Source of the DNA: JBOFLG01 sp051657745
Lineage (GTDB): Bacteria; Actinomycetota; Actinomycetes; Actinomycetales; Dermatophilaceae
Length of the DNA stretch: 33,921 nucleotides
Assembly (NCBI GenBank): GCA_051657745.1
Contig: JBOFLG010000122.1
Coordinates: 1 to 33,921, forward strand
Direction of reading: 5' to 3'
Of this stretch, positions 23,562-32,150 are shown piece after piece (position 1 is the stretch's first letter; each line of letters begins with the position of its first letter). Under the pieces are notes generated by a model. The model was not told the origin of the DNA. It did not search any database and was given only the letters and a program-made list of their open reading frames with translations. The translations under genes and the position numbers were made by a program.

Positions 23562-25664
23562 GTGAGGGGTATGGGACCCGGCACCGTCCTTGGCGGCCGA
23601 TACACCGTACGTCGGCGTCTCGAGCAACGCTCGGGCGCCGAGCGGTGGGACGCCAACGACACCACCCTTGGGAGGCAGGTCTCCGTCCTTGCGGTCCCAG
23701 CCGAGGACCCGCGGTCCGCTGACCTGCTGGACGCCGCCCGGCGCGCCGCGTCGGTGACCCACCCGGTCTTCGTCCGGATCCTCGACGTCGGTGCCGACCC
23801 TGAAGTCGCCTATGTGGTCGAGGAAGATCTCGGCGGTGCTCACAGCCTGACCGAATTGGTCGTGGGTGGCGGTGTCCCGGGCGACGAGGTGCGTCGGGTC
23901 TCCGGTGAGGTCGCCGTCGCGCTCGAAACTGCCCGCCAACGGGGAATGCACCATCTCGACCTCACCCCCGACGACGTGCTCCGCACCGCCGACGGGGACG
24001 TCCGGCTTCGCGGTCTAGCGATTGCTGCGGTTCGCGCTGGCGAGGAGGGTATCGACGCGGCCGAAGCGGGGCGGCGTGACGCCGTGGGTGTGGTCGCCCT
24101 TGCCTACGCTGGGTTGACCGGCCTGTGGCCGCTGAACTCGGGCGGGTCCGGTCTTGGCCCGGCGCCTCGGGTTCCAGGCGGGGTGGCCGCTCCATCCGAG
24201 ATCGCTGCTGGCGTGCCTCGTGATCTGGACGCGCTGTGTCGTCTGACGCTGAATGACTCGCATGGCCCCAACTCCCCGGGCGACTACGCACGCCAGGTGG
24301 CCCCCTGGCCGACCCGTCAGGTGGTCGGGCGCCCGGGAGGGTCCCGGGCCCACGAGGATGACGCCGCACGTGCCGCCGTCGTGGCCAACGCCTCCGGCCA
24401 CGATGACGAACTGGGGGGCGGCGACGGTCATGATGCATCGGCGCCTGGGGAGTTTCCCCGCGCGACTCGGCCGGATGACGTCGACGCGGACGGCGGTGGA
24501 CCCGGGCACTCGGCCGTCGAGGGTCTCGGGAATAGCACCCTGAGTCTGCGCACCGAGCACACCGGCATCGCGGATCTTGACACACTCTCTCGCGACGAAC
24601 CGCCACCCACTGCCGCCTTCGCCACCACGATCACTGCGGATCCAGCAACGCGCCGGGATGCCGATTCGGGCCGAGCAACTCGTGCCGCTGGAGCGACTCT
24701 CGGGACTGCGTCGGCGACCGTGGCCGGTGCCTTCGCTGCCTGGGGAGAGCGCGTCGGCGACGTGGGCCGTCGCGCCGCCAGCCGGGCGTCCGAGTTTCGC
24801 GCTGACCGATCGGCCGAACGGTCCGGAGGAACTCGCGAAGAACCGCAGTGGGTCGATAGCGCCGCTGGCTCGGAGTGGATCGGGCAATCGTCCGAGAGGG
24901 CATGGAATGGACATCACGACACGATCGCCGCCGCACCTCACCCTCGGGTCGATGACCCCTTCGACAACCCCGCTCCCCTGGTCCCGGCGGTTCCGCTCAC
25001 CCGCGATGAGTCTCGGCTGGCGCTCGGGATCATCGCTGGTTTTGTCGTTCTGGCCTTGCTCATCGCCATCTGGGGGGTCTCCCGGATCGGCGCCAACTCT
25101 GCCGACCTCGGATTCGGTGTTGGGGATGACGTCGCAGCGCCGGTCGCGTCGGCATCGTCCGCACCTGCCGCGCCCGCGGCGCCTGCGCCTTCCCCGACTG
25201 GGTCATCGTCTCCTGGTGCGCCGGCACCGGCTGAGCCCCTCGCGGTACTCGGGGTTCGGTCGTATGACCCCGAAGGCGACGGCGAGGAGAACGACAACCT
25301 CACCCCCAAGGCCTACGACGGAGACCCGAGCAGCGGGTGGTACTCCGAGAACTATCGCACCGACGAGTTCGGCGGCCTCAAGAAGGGACTGGGCCTCATC
25401 GTTGACCTTGGGCCCAACAAGAAGCCGCAGCAGGTGCGGCTCGACCTTCCAGTCACCAGTGACATCCAGGTGTTTTTGGGTCCGGACGCGCGACTGGACG
25501 GTGCCGCGAAGGTCGGTGAGCGACCCGACGCCCAGGGCCAGGTGTCGTTCGACGTCCCCGCCAGCCTGACTGGACAGTACGTCATCGTGTGGTATACGAA
25601 GGTGTCGACCGATGACCGCGGCAAGCGGAGAGCATGGCTGGACGAGGTCGTGATCGCTGGCTAA
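23562..25664 (+). CDS. Membrane pseudokinase with external discoidin-like domain
   Basis: A 700-residue protein. Residues about 8–250 follow a PknB-type kinase fold, but key residues are lost: the glycine loop reads EQRSGAERW, the VAIK lysine is replaced (QVSVLAVP), HRD reads HLD (131–133, HLDLTPDDVL), and DFG is missing (RLRGLAIA). A 220-residue acidic, low-complexity cytoplasmic linker precedes one membrane segment (about 485–508, LALGIIAGFVVLALLIAIW). A short Ala/Pro stalk leads to a ~140-residue C-terminal beta domain (VRSYDPEGDGEENDN … SSGWYSENY) like the discoidin-type part of mycobacterial MviN. The start is GTG, with AAGGAG 5 bases upstream. In M. tuberculosis the equivalent domain controls MurJ through the FHA protein FhaA, so this is probably its unfused counterpart. 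Confidence 0.88.
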   Translation: MRGMGPGTVLGGRYTVRRRLEQRSGAERWDANDTTLGRQVSVLAVPAEDPRSADLLDAARRAASVTHPVFVRILDVGADPEVAYVVEEDLGGAHSLTELVVGGGVPGDEVRRVSGEVAVALETARQRGMHHLDLTPDDVLRTADGDVRLRGLAIAAVRAGEEGIDAAEAGRRDAVGVVALAYAGLTGLWPLNSGGSGLGPAPRVPGGVAAPSEIAAGVPRDLDALCRLTLNDSHGPNSPGDYARQVAPWPTRQVVGRPGGSRAHEDDAARAAVVANASGHDDELGGGDGHDASAPGEFPRATRPDDVDADGGGPGHSAVEGLGNSTLSLRTEHTGIADLDTLSRDEPPPTAAFATTITADPATRRDADSGRATRAAGATLGTASATVAGAFAAWGERVGDVGRRAASRASEFRADRSAERSGGTREEPQWVDSAAGSEWIGQSSERAWNGHHDTIAAAPHPRVDDPFDNPAPLVPAVPLTRDESRLALGIIAGFVVLALLIAIWGVSRIGANSADLGFGVGDDVAAPVASASSAPAAPAAPAPSPTGSSSPGAPAPAEPLAVLGVRSYDPEGDGEENDNLTPKAYDGDPSSGWYSENYRTDEFGGLKKGLGLIVDLGPNKKPQQVRLDLPVTSDIQVFLGPDARLDGAAKVGERPDAQGQVSFDVPASLTGQYVIVWYTKVSTDDRGKRRAWLDEVVIAG

Positions 25665-25690
25665 CGCCCGATCACCGCCTCCTTGATGTC

Positions 25691-26395
25691 ATGGACGATC
25701 TGACCGGCCTTGCCGACAGCGATCTGATCGCCCGGCACGTGGCCGGTGATCACGGTGCCGCGTTCGGTGAGTTGTTCCGTCGTCACCGTGATCGCCTGTA
25801 CGCCGTTGCGGTGCGCACCACCTCTGATCGAGAACGTGCCGCCGATGCGGTCCAGGAGGCGTTCATCTCCGCGTTCCGCCGGGCCGATACCTACCGCGGC
25901 GAAGCCGCCGTGACCACATGGTTGCACCGCATTGTGGTGAACGCCTGCCTTGACCGGCTCCGCCGCGAGCGCGCCGCCATCACTCGCCGGGCCGGCGACC
26001 TCGGTGCGCTAGACCTGCCCGATCGCCACGATCGCCACTCCAGCACCGAGGTGCAGGTGGACGTTCGGCGGGCGTTACAGGAACTGCCTGAAGGACAACG
26101 GATGGCGTTGATCCTGGTCGATATGCATGGGCTCTCGGTCTCCGAGGTGGCCGAGATTCTCGACGTTGCCGAGGGCACGATCAAGTCACGCTGCTTCCGT
26201 GGTCGTGAGGCACTGGCGGAGCTGCTCGGGCTCGAGCCGCGCCACCGGGAGCCACCGCTCACCGCGCGAGGCGCGTCTGGCAGTCCCGTCGCGTCGGCCA
26301 TTCCTGGGGCCGACGACATGGCGGAAGTCAGTCACTCGCCTGGGCCGCTCGCGCCGTCCGGCACGACGACCGCGGAACCTCGGAGCGCCCCGTGA
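25691..26395 (+). CDS. sigM: ECF sigma factor SigM-like
   Basis: Extracytoplasmic-function sigma factor. Region 2 is seen as SDLIARHVAGDHGAAFGELF and RAADAVQEAFISAFRRADTY with RGEAAVTTWLHRIVVNACLD. Region 4 is LQELPEGQRMALILVDMHGL and VSEVAEILDVAEGTIKSRCF. A ~55-residue Pro/Ser-rich tail follows region 4. The start is uncertain: ATG 25691 gives the normal N-terminus but has no Shine-Dalgarno; ATG 25634 overlaps the previous gene by 31 bases and has GGAG only 3 bases away. The order sigM–anti-sigma–trxB–trxA matches M. tuberculosis, where SigM controls surface and secreted products, so membrane-linked regulation is expected. Confidence 0.93.
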   Translation: MDDLTGLADSDLIARHVAGDHGAAFGELFRRHRDRLYAVAVRTTSDRERAADAVQEAFISAFRRADTYRGEAAVTTWLHRIVVNACLDRLRRERAAITRRAGDLGALDLPDRHDRHSSTEVQVDVRRALQELPEGQRMALILVDMHGLSVSEVAEILDVAEGTIKSRCFRGREALAELLGLEPRHREPPLTARGASGSPVASAIPGADDMAEVSHSPGPLAPSGTTTAEPRSAP

Positions 26396-26477
26396 CGTCG
26401 AATCACTGTCTGGTCGCTTTCGTACGGGCGTCCGGCGCTATCGAACGAATCGCCAACTGCACGACTCGGAGGACCTC

Positions 26478-27281
26478 GTGAGCACCCGCCACGACGACGG
26501 CCCCGTCGAGCATGACCCCACCGGCATCCGCGAGATCCTCGCCCGTCTGCCTGAGCCTGAGCCGATGCCCCACGACCTTGTCGCCCGCATCAGTGCCGCT
26601 CTGGTTGATGACGCGTGCGGGCTTAGCGATCGCTCCGCTCAAGGAACGACGACGTCATCCGACCTCGTCGTGGTCAGCGCTCGCCGGGCTGTCAGCGGTC
26701 CGGATGGCGACATCCCGGCGCCGGTTGTCGTGCGACGACGAAGCCCGCGGTGGCTGGCGCTGGGTGCGGCTGCGGTCATGGTGGTCGGCATCAGCGGCCT
26801 GGTGGTGTCAACGCTGTCCGGTGAGATCGAGGCGTCGATTGGGATGAGCGACGACCCCACCGGGTCTACTGGTCGTAGCGAGCACCTTGCCCCGCGTGTC
26901 GATGCAGGCGAACGCACCGGCGCCGAGCGCGCCGACGTGCATGTCATTGCCACCGGAACTTCCTACGCCAGCATTGATCTGGTCGGCCAGGCGCGCACCA
27001 TCGCCGAACTGTCCGTCGAACGTTTGGCCGTCCGATCTGCACCGGAGTTGATCGCTGATGCCGGCACGCTCGCCACCCCGGACGGTGCCAGGGCGTGTGC
27101 CTGGGCACTTGGGCCGGAGCCCTGGGTCACGATCATCGTCGATATCGCCACGGTCGACGGTGCGCCGGCAGCCGTGGTGGTGCTTACCGATAGCGCCGGC
27201 CGCACCGTCATCTACGCGGTCGCGCGGTCGTGCATGGCAGGTGCACCGGGCGTGGTTCGCGGTCCCCTTCCGCTCGGATGA
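26478..27281 (+). CDS. Membrane anti-sigma factor for SigM (putative)
   Basis: A 267-residue single-pass membrane protein directly after sigM. A cytoplasmic N-terminal half contains TGIREILARLPEPEPMPHDL, ending in an Arg-rich stop before the membrane segment (about 95–117, WLALGAAAVMVVGISGLVVS). The external C-terminal domain of about 130 residues has two cysteines (ARACAWAL and ARSCMAG). GTG at 26478 is chosen because GGAGG lies 5 bases upstream. No zinc-finger (HxxxCxxC) motif is seen, unlike many anti-sigma factors. The function is inferred from position, topology and the analogous gene next to mycobacterial sigM. Confidence 0.82.
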   Translation: MSTRHDDGPVEHDPTGIREILARLPEPEPMPHDLVARISAALVDDACGLSDRSAQGTTTSSDLVVVSARRAVSGPDGDIPAPVVVRRRSPRWLALGAAAVMVVGISGLVVSTLSGEIEASIGMSDDPTGSTGRSEHLAPRVDAGERTGAERADVHVIATGTSYASIDLVGQARTIAELSVERLAVRSAPELIADAGTLATPDGARACAWALGPEPWVTIIVDIATVDGAPAAVVVLTDSAGRTVIYAVARSCMAGAPGVVRGPLPLG

Positions 27282-27459
27282 CCCGGTTGTCGGCCGGGAC
27301 CCCACCACCCCACCGTTCGATTCGCGCCAGCTCGTCCGTGCGGGCAGCGACGCCGACGTGAGCGCAGCGGGGAATCGCGCGACCGTAAGATCGGTTCACA
27401 CCGTGGGTTTCCGGACCTCGCGGTCCTGACTGTTCAACTCGCCACCAGAGGATGTGTTT

Positions 27460-28470
27460 GTGACCACCGACCTGCGAGACGTCATCATTATTGGGTCGGG
27501 CCCCGCCGGGTGGACCGCAGCGGTGTACGCAGCGCGAGCGAGTCTGAAGCCGTTGGTGCTCGAGGGCGCGGTCACTGCGGGTGGCGCACTGATGAACACC
27601 ACCGAGGTAGAGAACTTTCCAGGGTTCCGCGACGGCATCATGGGTCCAGACCTCATGATGAACATGCGCGCACAAGCGGAGCGGTTCGGTGCTGAGATCA
27701 TCACTGACGATGTCGAACACGTCGACCTGAATGGCGATATCAAGGTAGTTCGTGATTCCTCCGGTACCGAGCATCACGGGCGTTCCGTCATCCTCGCCAT
27801 GGGATCGGCGTACCGCGAGCTTGGCCTGCCCGATGAGAAGCGGTTGTCCGGCCGTGGAGTCTCGTGGTGCGCCACCTGCGACGGCTTCTTCTTCCGGGAC
27901 CAAGACATCGCCGTCGTGGGCGGCGGCGACTCCGCGATCGAGGAAGCGACCTTCCTCACCAAGTTCGCCCGTTCGGTGACGGTGGTCCACCGTCGAGACG
28001 AGCTTCGAGCATCGAGCATCATGGCCGAACGGGCGTTCGCGAACGAGAAGATCCGGTTCGTCTGGAACAGCACCGTGGAGTCCATCTCGGGCAAGGATCG
28101 GCTGACCGCGATTACGTTGCGCGACATCGTCACTGGCGAACTTCGAGAGCTGTCGGTCAGTGGGCTTTTCGTCGCCATTGGCCACGACCCACGCAGTGAA
28201 CTGGTCGCGAATATGGTCGATCTCGACCCCGAGGGATACGTGCGGGTCGAGGGTCGCTCTACCCGCACCAATCTTCCCGGCGTCTTCGCCGCCGGCGACC
28301 TCGTCGACCACACGTATCGCCAAGCCATCACGGCTGCCGGGTCCGGATGCGCCGCCGCCCTTGACGCCGAGCGGTTTCTCGCCGACCGTACGTCCACCGG
28401 GGTGGCGGGGGCGGATGGCGCGGACAGGCAGTCCACCACGTTGTCGATCAACACTGTTTCCCTCCGCTGA
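27460..28470 (+). CDS. trxB: Thioredoxin-disulfide reductase
   Basis: NADPH-dependent flavoenzyme that reduces thioredoxin. The 336 residues show the FAD-binding GSGPAGWTAAVYAARA, the redox pair C137-A-T-C140 in SWCATCDGFFF, the NADPH-binding VVGGGDSAIEEA with HRRDELRAS, and the C-terminal FAD motif GVFAAGDLVDHTYRQAITAA. GTG at 27460 is preferred because AGAGGA lies 7 bases upstream; GTG 27454 is also in frame. A 30-residue Ala/Thr tail extends beyond the usual end. It is followed by trxA after 12 bases, a clear operon. Upstream lie 178 bases after the anti-sigma gene, where a promoter is likely. Confidence 0.96.
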   Translation: MTTDLRDVIIIGSGPAGWTAAVYAARASLKPLVLEGAVTAGGALMNTTEVENFPGFRDGIMGPDLMMNMRAQAERFGAEIITDDVEHVDLNGDIKVVRDSSGTEHHGRSVILAMGSAYRELGLPDEKRLSGRGVSWCATCDGFFFRDQDIAVVGGGDSAIEEATFLTKFARSVTVVHRRDELRASSIMAERAFANEKIRFVWNSTVESISGKDRLTAITLRDIVTGELRELSVSGLFVAIGHDPRSELVANMVDLDPEGYVRVEGRSTRTNLPGVFAAGDLVDHTYRQAITAAGSGCAAALDAERFLADRTSTGVAGADGADRQSTTLSINTVSLR

Positions 28471-28482
28471 AAGGACTGCTCC

Positions 28483-28809
28483 ATGGCAGTTGTGACCGCT
28501 ACGACCGATGCCACCTTCGATGCCGACGTGCTGCGCAGCGACAAGCCGGTTCTCGTCGACTTCTGGGCGCCGTGGTGTGGGCCATGTCGCGCAGTGGCCC
28601 CGGTGCTTGACGAGATCGCCCGCGACCACGGGGACAAGGTGAATGTCGTCAAACTGAACACTGACGACAACCCGCAGATCACCGGGAAGCTCGGCATCAC
28701 GAGCATTCCGACCATGCACGTCTACCAAGATGGCGAGATCGTCAAGACGATCATCGGAGCACTCCCGAAGCCCAAACTGCTTCGAGAGCTCGAACAGTTC
28801 CTCAGCTGA
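28483..28809 (+). CDS. trxA: Thioredoxin
   Basis: A 108-residue thioredoxin, the disulfide reductant fed by the TrxB encoded just upstream. The fold is complete, with KPVLVDFWAPWCGPCRAVAP (active-site C32-G-P-C35), the buried aspartate in LVDFWA and the cis-proline segment ITSIPTMHVYQDGE. AAAGGA lies 8 bases before the ATG. The gene ends 16 bases before a strong hairpin shared with the convergent parB. The N-acetylmuramoyl-L-alanine amidase gene (cwlM) that follows thioredoxin in mycobacteria is not here. Confidence 0.97.
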   Translation: MAVVTATTDATFDADVLRSDKPVLVDFWAPWCGPCRAVAPVLDEIARDHGDKVNVVKLNTDDNPQITGKLGITSIPTMHVYQDGEIVKTIIGALPKPKLLRELEQFLS

Positions 28810-28825
28810 GTCTGCCGCCGTAGAG

Positions 28826-28867
28826 AAGGGCGTGAACCGTTGCTATAAGGCAACAGTTCACGCCCTT
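28826..28867. terminator. Bidirectional terminator between trxA and parB
   Basis: An 18-bp stem with one C/A mismatch: 28826–28843 pairs with 28850–28867 around a TATAAG loop. On the plus strand it is followed by a T-rich stretch (TCCTTTG), and on the minus strand the stem ends in CCTT then CTCT. It lies between the convergent trxA and parB stops and can serve both. Confidence 0.9.
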
Positions 28868-28891
28868 TCCTTTGGGTCGAAGGATGCCGAG

Positions 28892-29953
28892 TCAGTCCCC
28901 CGCGACGAGGTCGCCTCGCAGGTGCATGACGTCAAGGATGCGGTTGAGGTCGTCCACCGAGGCGAACTCGACGGTGAGGCGCCCCTTCCGCTGGCCGAGG
29001 GCGATGCGGACGCGGGTCTCGAGTCGGTCAGACAGATCTGACTCCAGGTCGTCAAGCCGTGGTCTACGCGCGCCGGGCCGCGGAGGGCGACGTGCTGCTG
29101 CCTCCCCTGGGTCTGCCGTGCCGCCGAGCGCCACTACCTCCTCAACGCTCCGCACCGACATCCCCTCGGCGACAATTCGCTGCGCCAGTCGCTCCATCCC
29201 TCCCGCGTCAGGGAGTGCCAGCAGCGCCCGAGCGTGACCGGCGCTGAGCACACCCGCCGCAACCCGGCGAGCAACCAGCGGTGGGAGCCGCAGCAAGCGC
29301 AGCGTGTTGGACACCTGCGGACGAGACCGGCCGATTCGCTGGGCAAGTTCTTCTTGCGTGCAACCGAAGTCGTCGAGGAGCTGCTGATATGCGGCGGCTT
29401 CCTCCAGTGCGTTTAGTTCACTGCGATGAAGATTCTCGAGGAGCGCGTCGCGTAGCAGGTCGTCCTCGTCGGTCTCCTTGATGATGGCCGGGACTGTCGA
29501 CTTCCCGGCTTCGCGCGACGCCCTCCAGCGACGCTCACCCATGACAATCTCGTACCGCACCGGGTCGTCAATCGAGGGTGCGACCGGACGCACAACGACC
29601 GGCTGCAACACACCGATCTCGCGGATGGAGTGCACTAGTTCGGCAAGCGCATCTTCGTCGAACACCGTCCGGGGCTGACGTGGATTCGGCCGGATGGCGT
29701 CGAGCGGCACCTCGGCGTATGTCGCGCCCGGGACTGGCGCTAGCTCCGGGTCGGCGGTGTCGGAAAGGGCCTGTTCAGTACCGAGTGAAGACGTCGATTG
29801 CTCCGCGGGAGCAGAGGATGCATCCGTCGACCCAGCTGATCCTTCTCGGTCTTTGAAGAACACATCGGTGGGCCGTTCGGTGACAGTGGTCGCGGATCCG
29901 CTGGGGATCAACGCACCGAGCCCCCGGCCCAACGCTCGTCGCTTGTCACTCAC
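28892..29953 (-). CDS. parB: Chromosome partitioning protein ParB
   Basis: CTP-dependent DNA clamp that loads at parS and organises the origin region. The 353 residues have a basic start (SDKRRALGRGLGALIPSG), a ~50-residue low-complexity linker, and the core with IRPNPRQPRTVFDEDALAEL, the CTP-binding GERRWRA and ENLHRSELN. The parS-reading helix-turn-helix is TQEELAQRIGRSRPQVSNTL, and a C-terminal dimerisation part follows. The start is GTG at 29953, overlapping the parA stop (GTGA), with GGAGG 8 bases upstream. Together with parA and the nearby parS this marks the origin-proximal chromosome. Confidence 0.97.
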   Translation of the reverse strand: MSDKRRALGRGLGALIPSGSATTVTERPTDVFFKDREGSAGSTDASSAPAEQSTSSLGTEQALSDTADPELAPVPGATYAEVPLDAIRPNPRQPRTVFDEDALAELVHSIREIGVLQPVVVRPVAPSIDDPVRYEIVMGERRWRASREAGKSTVPAIIKETDEDDLLRDALLENLHRSELNALEEAAAYQQLLDDFGCTQEELAQRIGRSRPQVSNTLRLLRLPPLVARRVAAGVLSAGHARALLALPDAGGMERLAQRIVAEGMSVRSVEEVVALGGTADPGEAAARRPPRPGARRPRLDDLESDLSDRLETRVRIALGQRKGRLTVEFASVDDLNRILDVMHLRGDLVAGD

Positions 29954-31110
29954 GCGCTTTCCTCCGTCGATGTTGGGGTGGACCTGTCGTGAGGTTTCGA
30001 CTCAACTGGCGCGCCACGTTCCGCGAGTTCAACAACGGCCTCGAGATAGGACAGTGCGCCACTGCTGTAAGGGTCGTAGGTCATGACGGTCTGAGCGTGA
30101 CTCGGCGCCTCAGAAATCCGGACCGATCGGGGCACACTAGTTCTCAGGGTTTGCACTGAGAAGTGTTCGCGCACCTCGTCGGCAACTTGAGCCGATAGCC
30201 GCGTGCGTCCGTCGTACATGGTCAGGAGGATCGTCGACACGTGGAGCGACGGGTTCAGATGGCTACGGATGAGATCGATGTTCCGCAAGAGCTGCGAGAG
30301 CCCTTCGAGGGCGTAGTACTCACACTGGATCGGAATGAAGACCTCCTCCGCCGCCACAAAGGCATTGACAGTCAGGAGGCCAAGGCTGGGAGGGCAGTCG
30401 ATGAAGACGTAGTCGATGCGCTGGCCTGACGCCTCCCGATCACCGAGGTAGGCGGTCAGTGCCTTGTGGAGCCGGGTCTCGCGTGCAACCAGCGAGACGA
30501 GTTCAATCTCGGCGCCGGCAAGGTCGATCGTCGCCGGCGCGCACCACAACCCAGAAATGTCGGGGCATGGGTAGATCACCTCATTGAGTGGGCGTCCGTC
30601 GACGAGGGAGTCGTAGACGCTCGGAACCTCGCTGTGGTGGTCGACACCCAGGGCCGTACTGGCATTTCCTTGCGGGTCGAGGTCGATGACCAGCACTGTG
30701 CTACCAGCCTGCGCCAGCGCCGCCGCAACATTGACTGTTGTTGTGGTCTTGCCAACCCCACCCTTCTGGTTTGCAACGGTGAGCACGCGCGTGCGATGCG
30801 GGCGTGGGATGTCGCGTCCGGTCAAGGTGATGCGCCTCCGCGCATCCTCGGCAACAGCCTGAGCGAGTGGCGTGGCTCCGTCTCCGCGCGGCATCGATGC
30901 GGCGATCGCTGCGCGGTGCTCGTCGGAGTCGTCGGGTAGTGAGGGTGCATCCTGGTCGCGTGACGCAGAGTCGTCGGCTGTGGCCGTTTCACGTGAAACG
31001 GCGCCGTGTTCAGGCCAACCCAGCAACTCGGACGTCGATGACGCCACGAACGGGAACCCGAGTCCAGAAGAGACCTGCCGGGTCTCCGATGATGCTGTCG
31101 TGGCGGTCAC
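29950..31110 (-). CDS. parA: Chromosome partitioning ATPase ParA
   Basis: Walker-type ATPase that moves ParB–parS complexes. The 386 residues include a ~110-residue variable N-terminus, then RVLTVANQKGGVGKTTTTVN (deviant Walker A KGGVGKTT), DLDPQGNASTALGV, FIDCPPSLGLLTVNA and QCEYYALEGLSQLLRNI. The start is GTG at 31110, with AAGGGG 7 bases upstream. The N-terminal extension encodes AVSRETA over a parS site, as the mycobacterial ParA also does (VSRET). The coding region overlaps parB by 4 bases. Upstream, where rsmG is expected, there are only transposase remnants. Confidence 0.96.
   Translation of the reverse strand: MTATTASSETRQVSSGLGFPFVASSTSELLGWPEHGAVSRETATADDSASRDQDAPSLPDDSDEHRAAIAASMPRGDGATPLAQAVAEDARRRITLTGRDIPRPHRTRVLTVANQKGGVGKTTTTVNVAAALAQAGSTVLVIDLDPQGNASTALGVDHHSEVPSVYDSLVDGRPLNEVIYPCPDISGLWCAPATIDLAGAEIELVSLVARETRLHKALTAYLGDREASGQRIDYVFIDCPPSLGLLTVNAFVAAEEVFIPIQCEYYALEGLSQLLRNIDLIRSHLNPSLHVSTILLTMYDGRTRLSAQVADEVREHFSVQTLRTSVPRSVRISEAPSHAQTVMTYDPYSSGALSYLEAVVELAERGAPVESKPHDRSTPTSTEESA
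30985..31000. promoter_or_regulatory. parS centromere site inside parA
   Basis: CGTTTCACGTGAAACG is a perfect 16-base palindrome. Its inner 14 bases match the bacterial parS consensus (TGTTTCACGTGAAACA) exactly; only the outermost pair differs. It lies in the 5' part of parA, where it encodes VSRET (residues 38–42). I found no other copy in the window. Confidence 0.93.
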
Positions 31111-31158
31111 GCAAACCCCTTCATCGTCATTGTCGAGCGTTGATGCCGCAATCCAACC

Positions 31159-31793
31159 TCAGCAATCACCAACACGCCAAACATGCTCGGTGGTCGACCA
31201 GGGTCGGACCCGACAAATGGGGTCGAGTGTGGCCCGGGTGGTCAAGATGGCTCTGGTCTTGGCGGGAGCGACAAGGCCCAGTCGGCGGCGCTGTTCGGCC
31301 CATTCGTCGTGCTGTTCGGGGAGGACAGTGCCGACGAGGCGGATGACGGCGGCGTGGTTGGGGAGGACGCCGACGACGTCGGTGCGCCGGCGGATCTCGC
31401 GGTTGAGTCGTTCTTGGGGGTTGCTGGACCAAATCTGTCGCCAGACCGCCGTGGGGAACACGGTGAACGCCAGGATGTCGGCGTGGGCGCCCTTGGGGTG
31501 CTCGGCGACTTGTGGGAGTTTGCGCACAGACCATCGATGGCGCGGTCGAACTGGGCGGAGGTGCCGCCCGATACGAAGCGCTCGGGGACGCCATCCGGCG
31601 GGTGGATGCCCCGAGCGGGTTGTAGGTCACGACCGCTGCGGTCAGCGCCGCATCCGCTCGCCGGCGACCAGTCAGCACCAGTCCGGGACGGAGCTGTCCT
31701 CGCGCGGCTTGGGGATCGCCACTTTGATGGTGTTAGCGCGGGTGTCCTGGCTCCCAGTGTCGGTACCCGTTGCGGGATTTGGTCCGCTCCTCA
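31159..31793 (-). pseudogene. IS256-family transposase, internally deleted and frameshifted
   Basis: Pieces of one Mutator/IS256-type transposase in the right order but in several frames. First comes RNGYRHWEPGHPR, then (another frame) DTRANTIKVAIPKPREDSSV, then LTGRRRADAALTAAVVTYNP with LGASTRRM. After a jump comes AQFDRAIDGL and the C-terminus: LPQVAEHPKGAHADILAFTV, ERLNREIRRRTDVVG and LPEQHDEWAEQRRRLGL. Roughly 180 residues between STRR and AQFDR, which include the first catalytic aspartates, are missing. At least three frameshifts are needed. It ends 48 bases before the parA start, so the remnant abuts the parA leader. It is certainly inactive. Confidence 0.85.
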
Positions 31794-31969
31794 CTACGTC
31801 CAGGTCAGGAGACGTTGCCGGCTGCGGGCGTCGGCCACCAGTGCAGCGAGCTCGGCCTCAGAACGAGCGGTCCCACGCGCTCGAGGATGTGGTTGCGCCC
31901 GCAGCGGCGCTCAGCGATCTGGACCTTCGTCGCACCCGAGCGGCTCGCCGATTTCCGAACGAACACCAC
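31794..31969 (-). pseudogene. N-terminal remnant of an IS1634-type transposase
   Basis: A frame from GTG 31969 reads VVFVRKSASRSGATKVQIAE, then RRCGRNHILERVG, like the N-terminus of IS1634/IS4-type transposases. A frameshift follows, then SEAELAALVADARSRQR and a stop. It directly abuts the IS256 remnant, so one element was probably inserted into or deleted against the other. It has the same orientation as, but is not contiguous with, the larger IS1634-type pseudogene at 32593–33655. Confidence 0.7.
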
Positions 31970-32150
31970 ACCAGTGACCTACCGACCAGCGGGGTACGTC
32001 AACCCGCCTCAGCACGCGCCCCTGATCCGCCTAAACGCCAGCGCGCTGTCGAGTCCCAGCCAGGTGGCACGAGTCAGGCCTGGCCCGCCGACCTCTACGA
32101 CCGAACACAAACCCGACCCCACTCCCAGCCCCACGCCGTACTCGTACTCG
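31970..32150. other. Unassigned sequence between transposase remnants
   Basis: Open frames exist on the plus strand (Pro/Ser/Thr-rich) but none resembles a known protein, and none has a ribosome-binding site. Probably decayed mobile-element DNA. Confidence 0.4.

Noticed and set aside
27386..27391. TAAGAT as a -10 box for trxB
   Set aside because: No acceptable -35 element at 16–18 bases; a single hexamer is not evidence enough.
27208..28728. A 506-codon minus-strand frame opposite trxB
   Set aside because: Antisense shadow of trxB, whose FAD, NADPH and CATC motifs are unambiguous.
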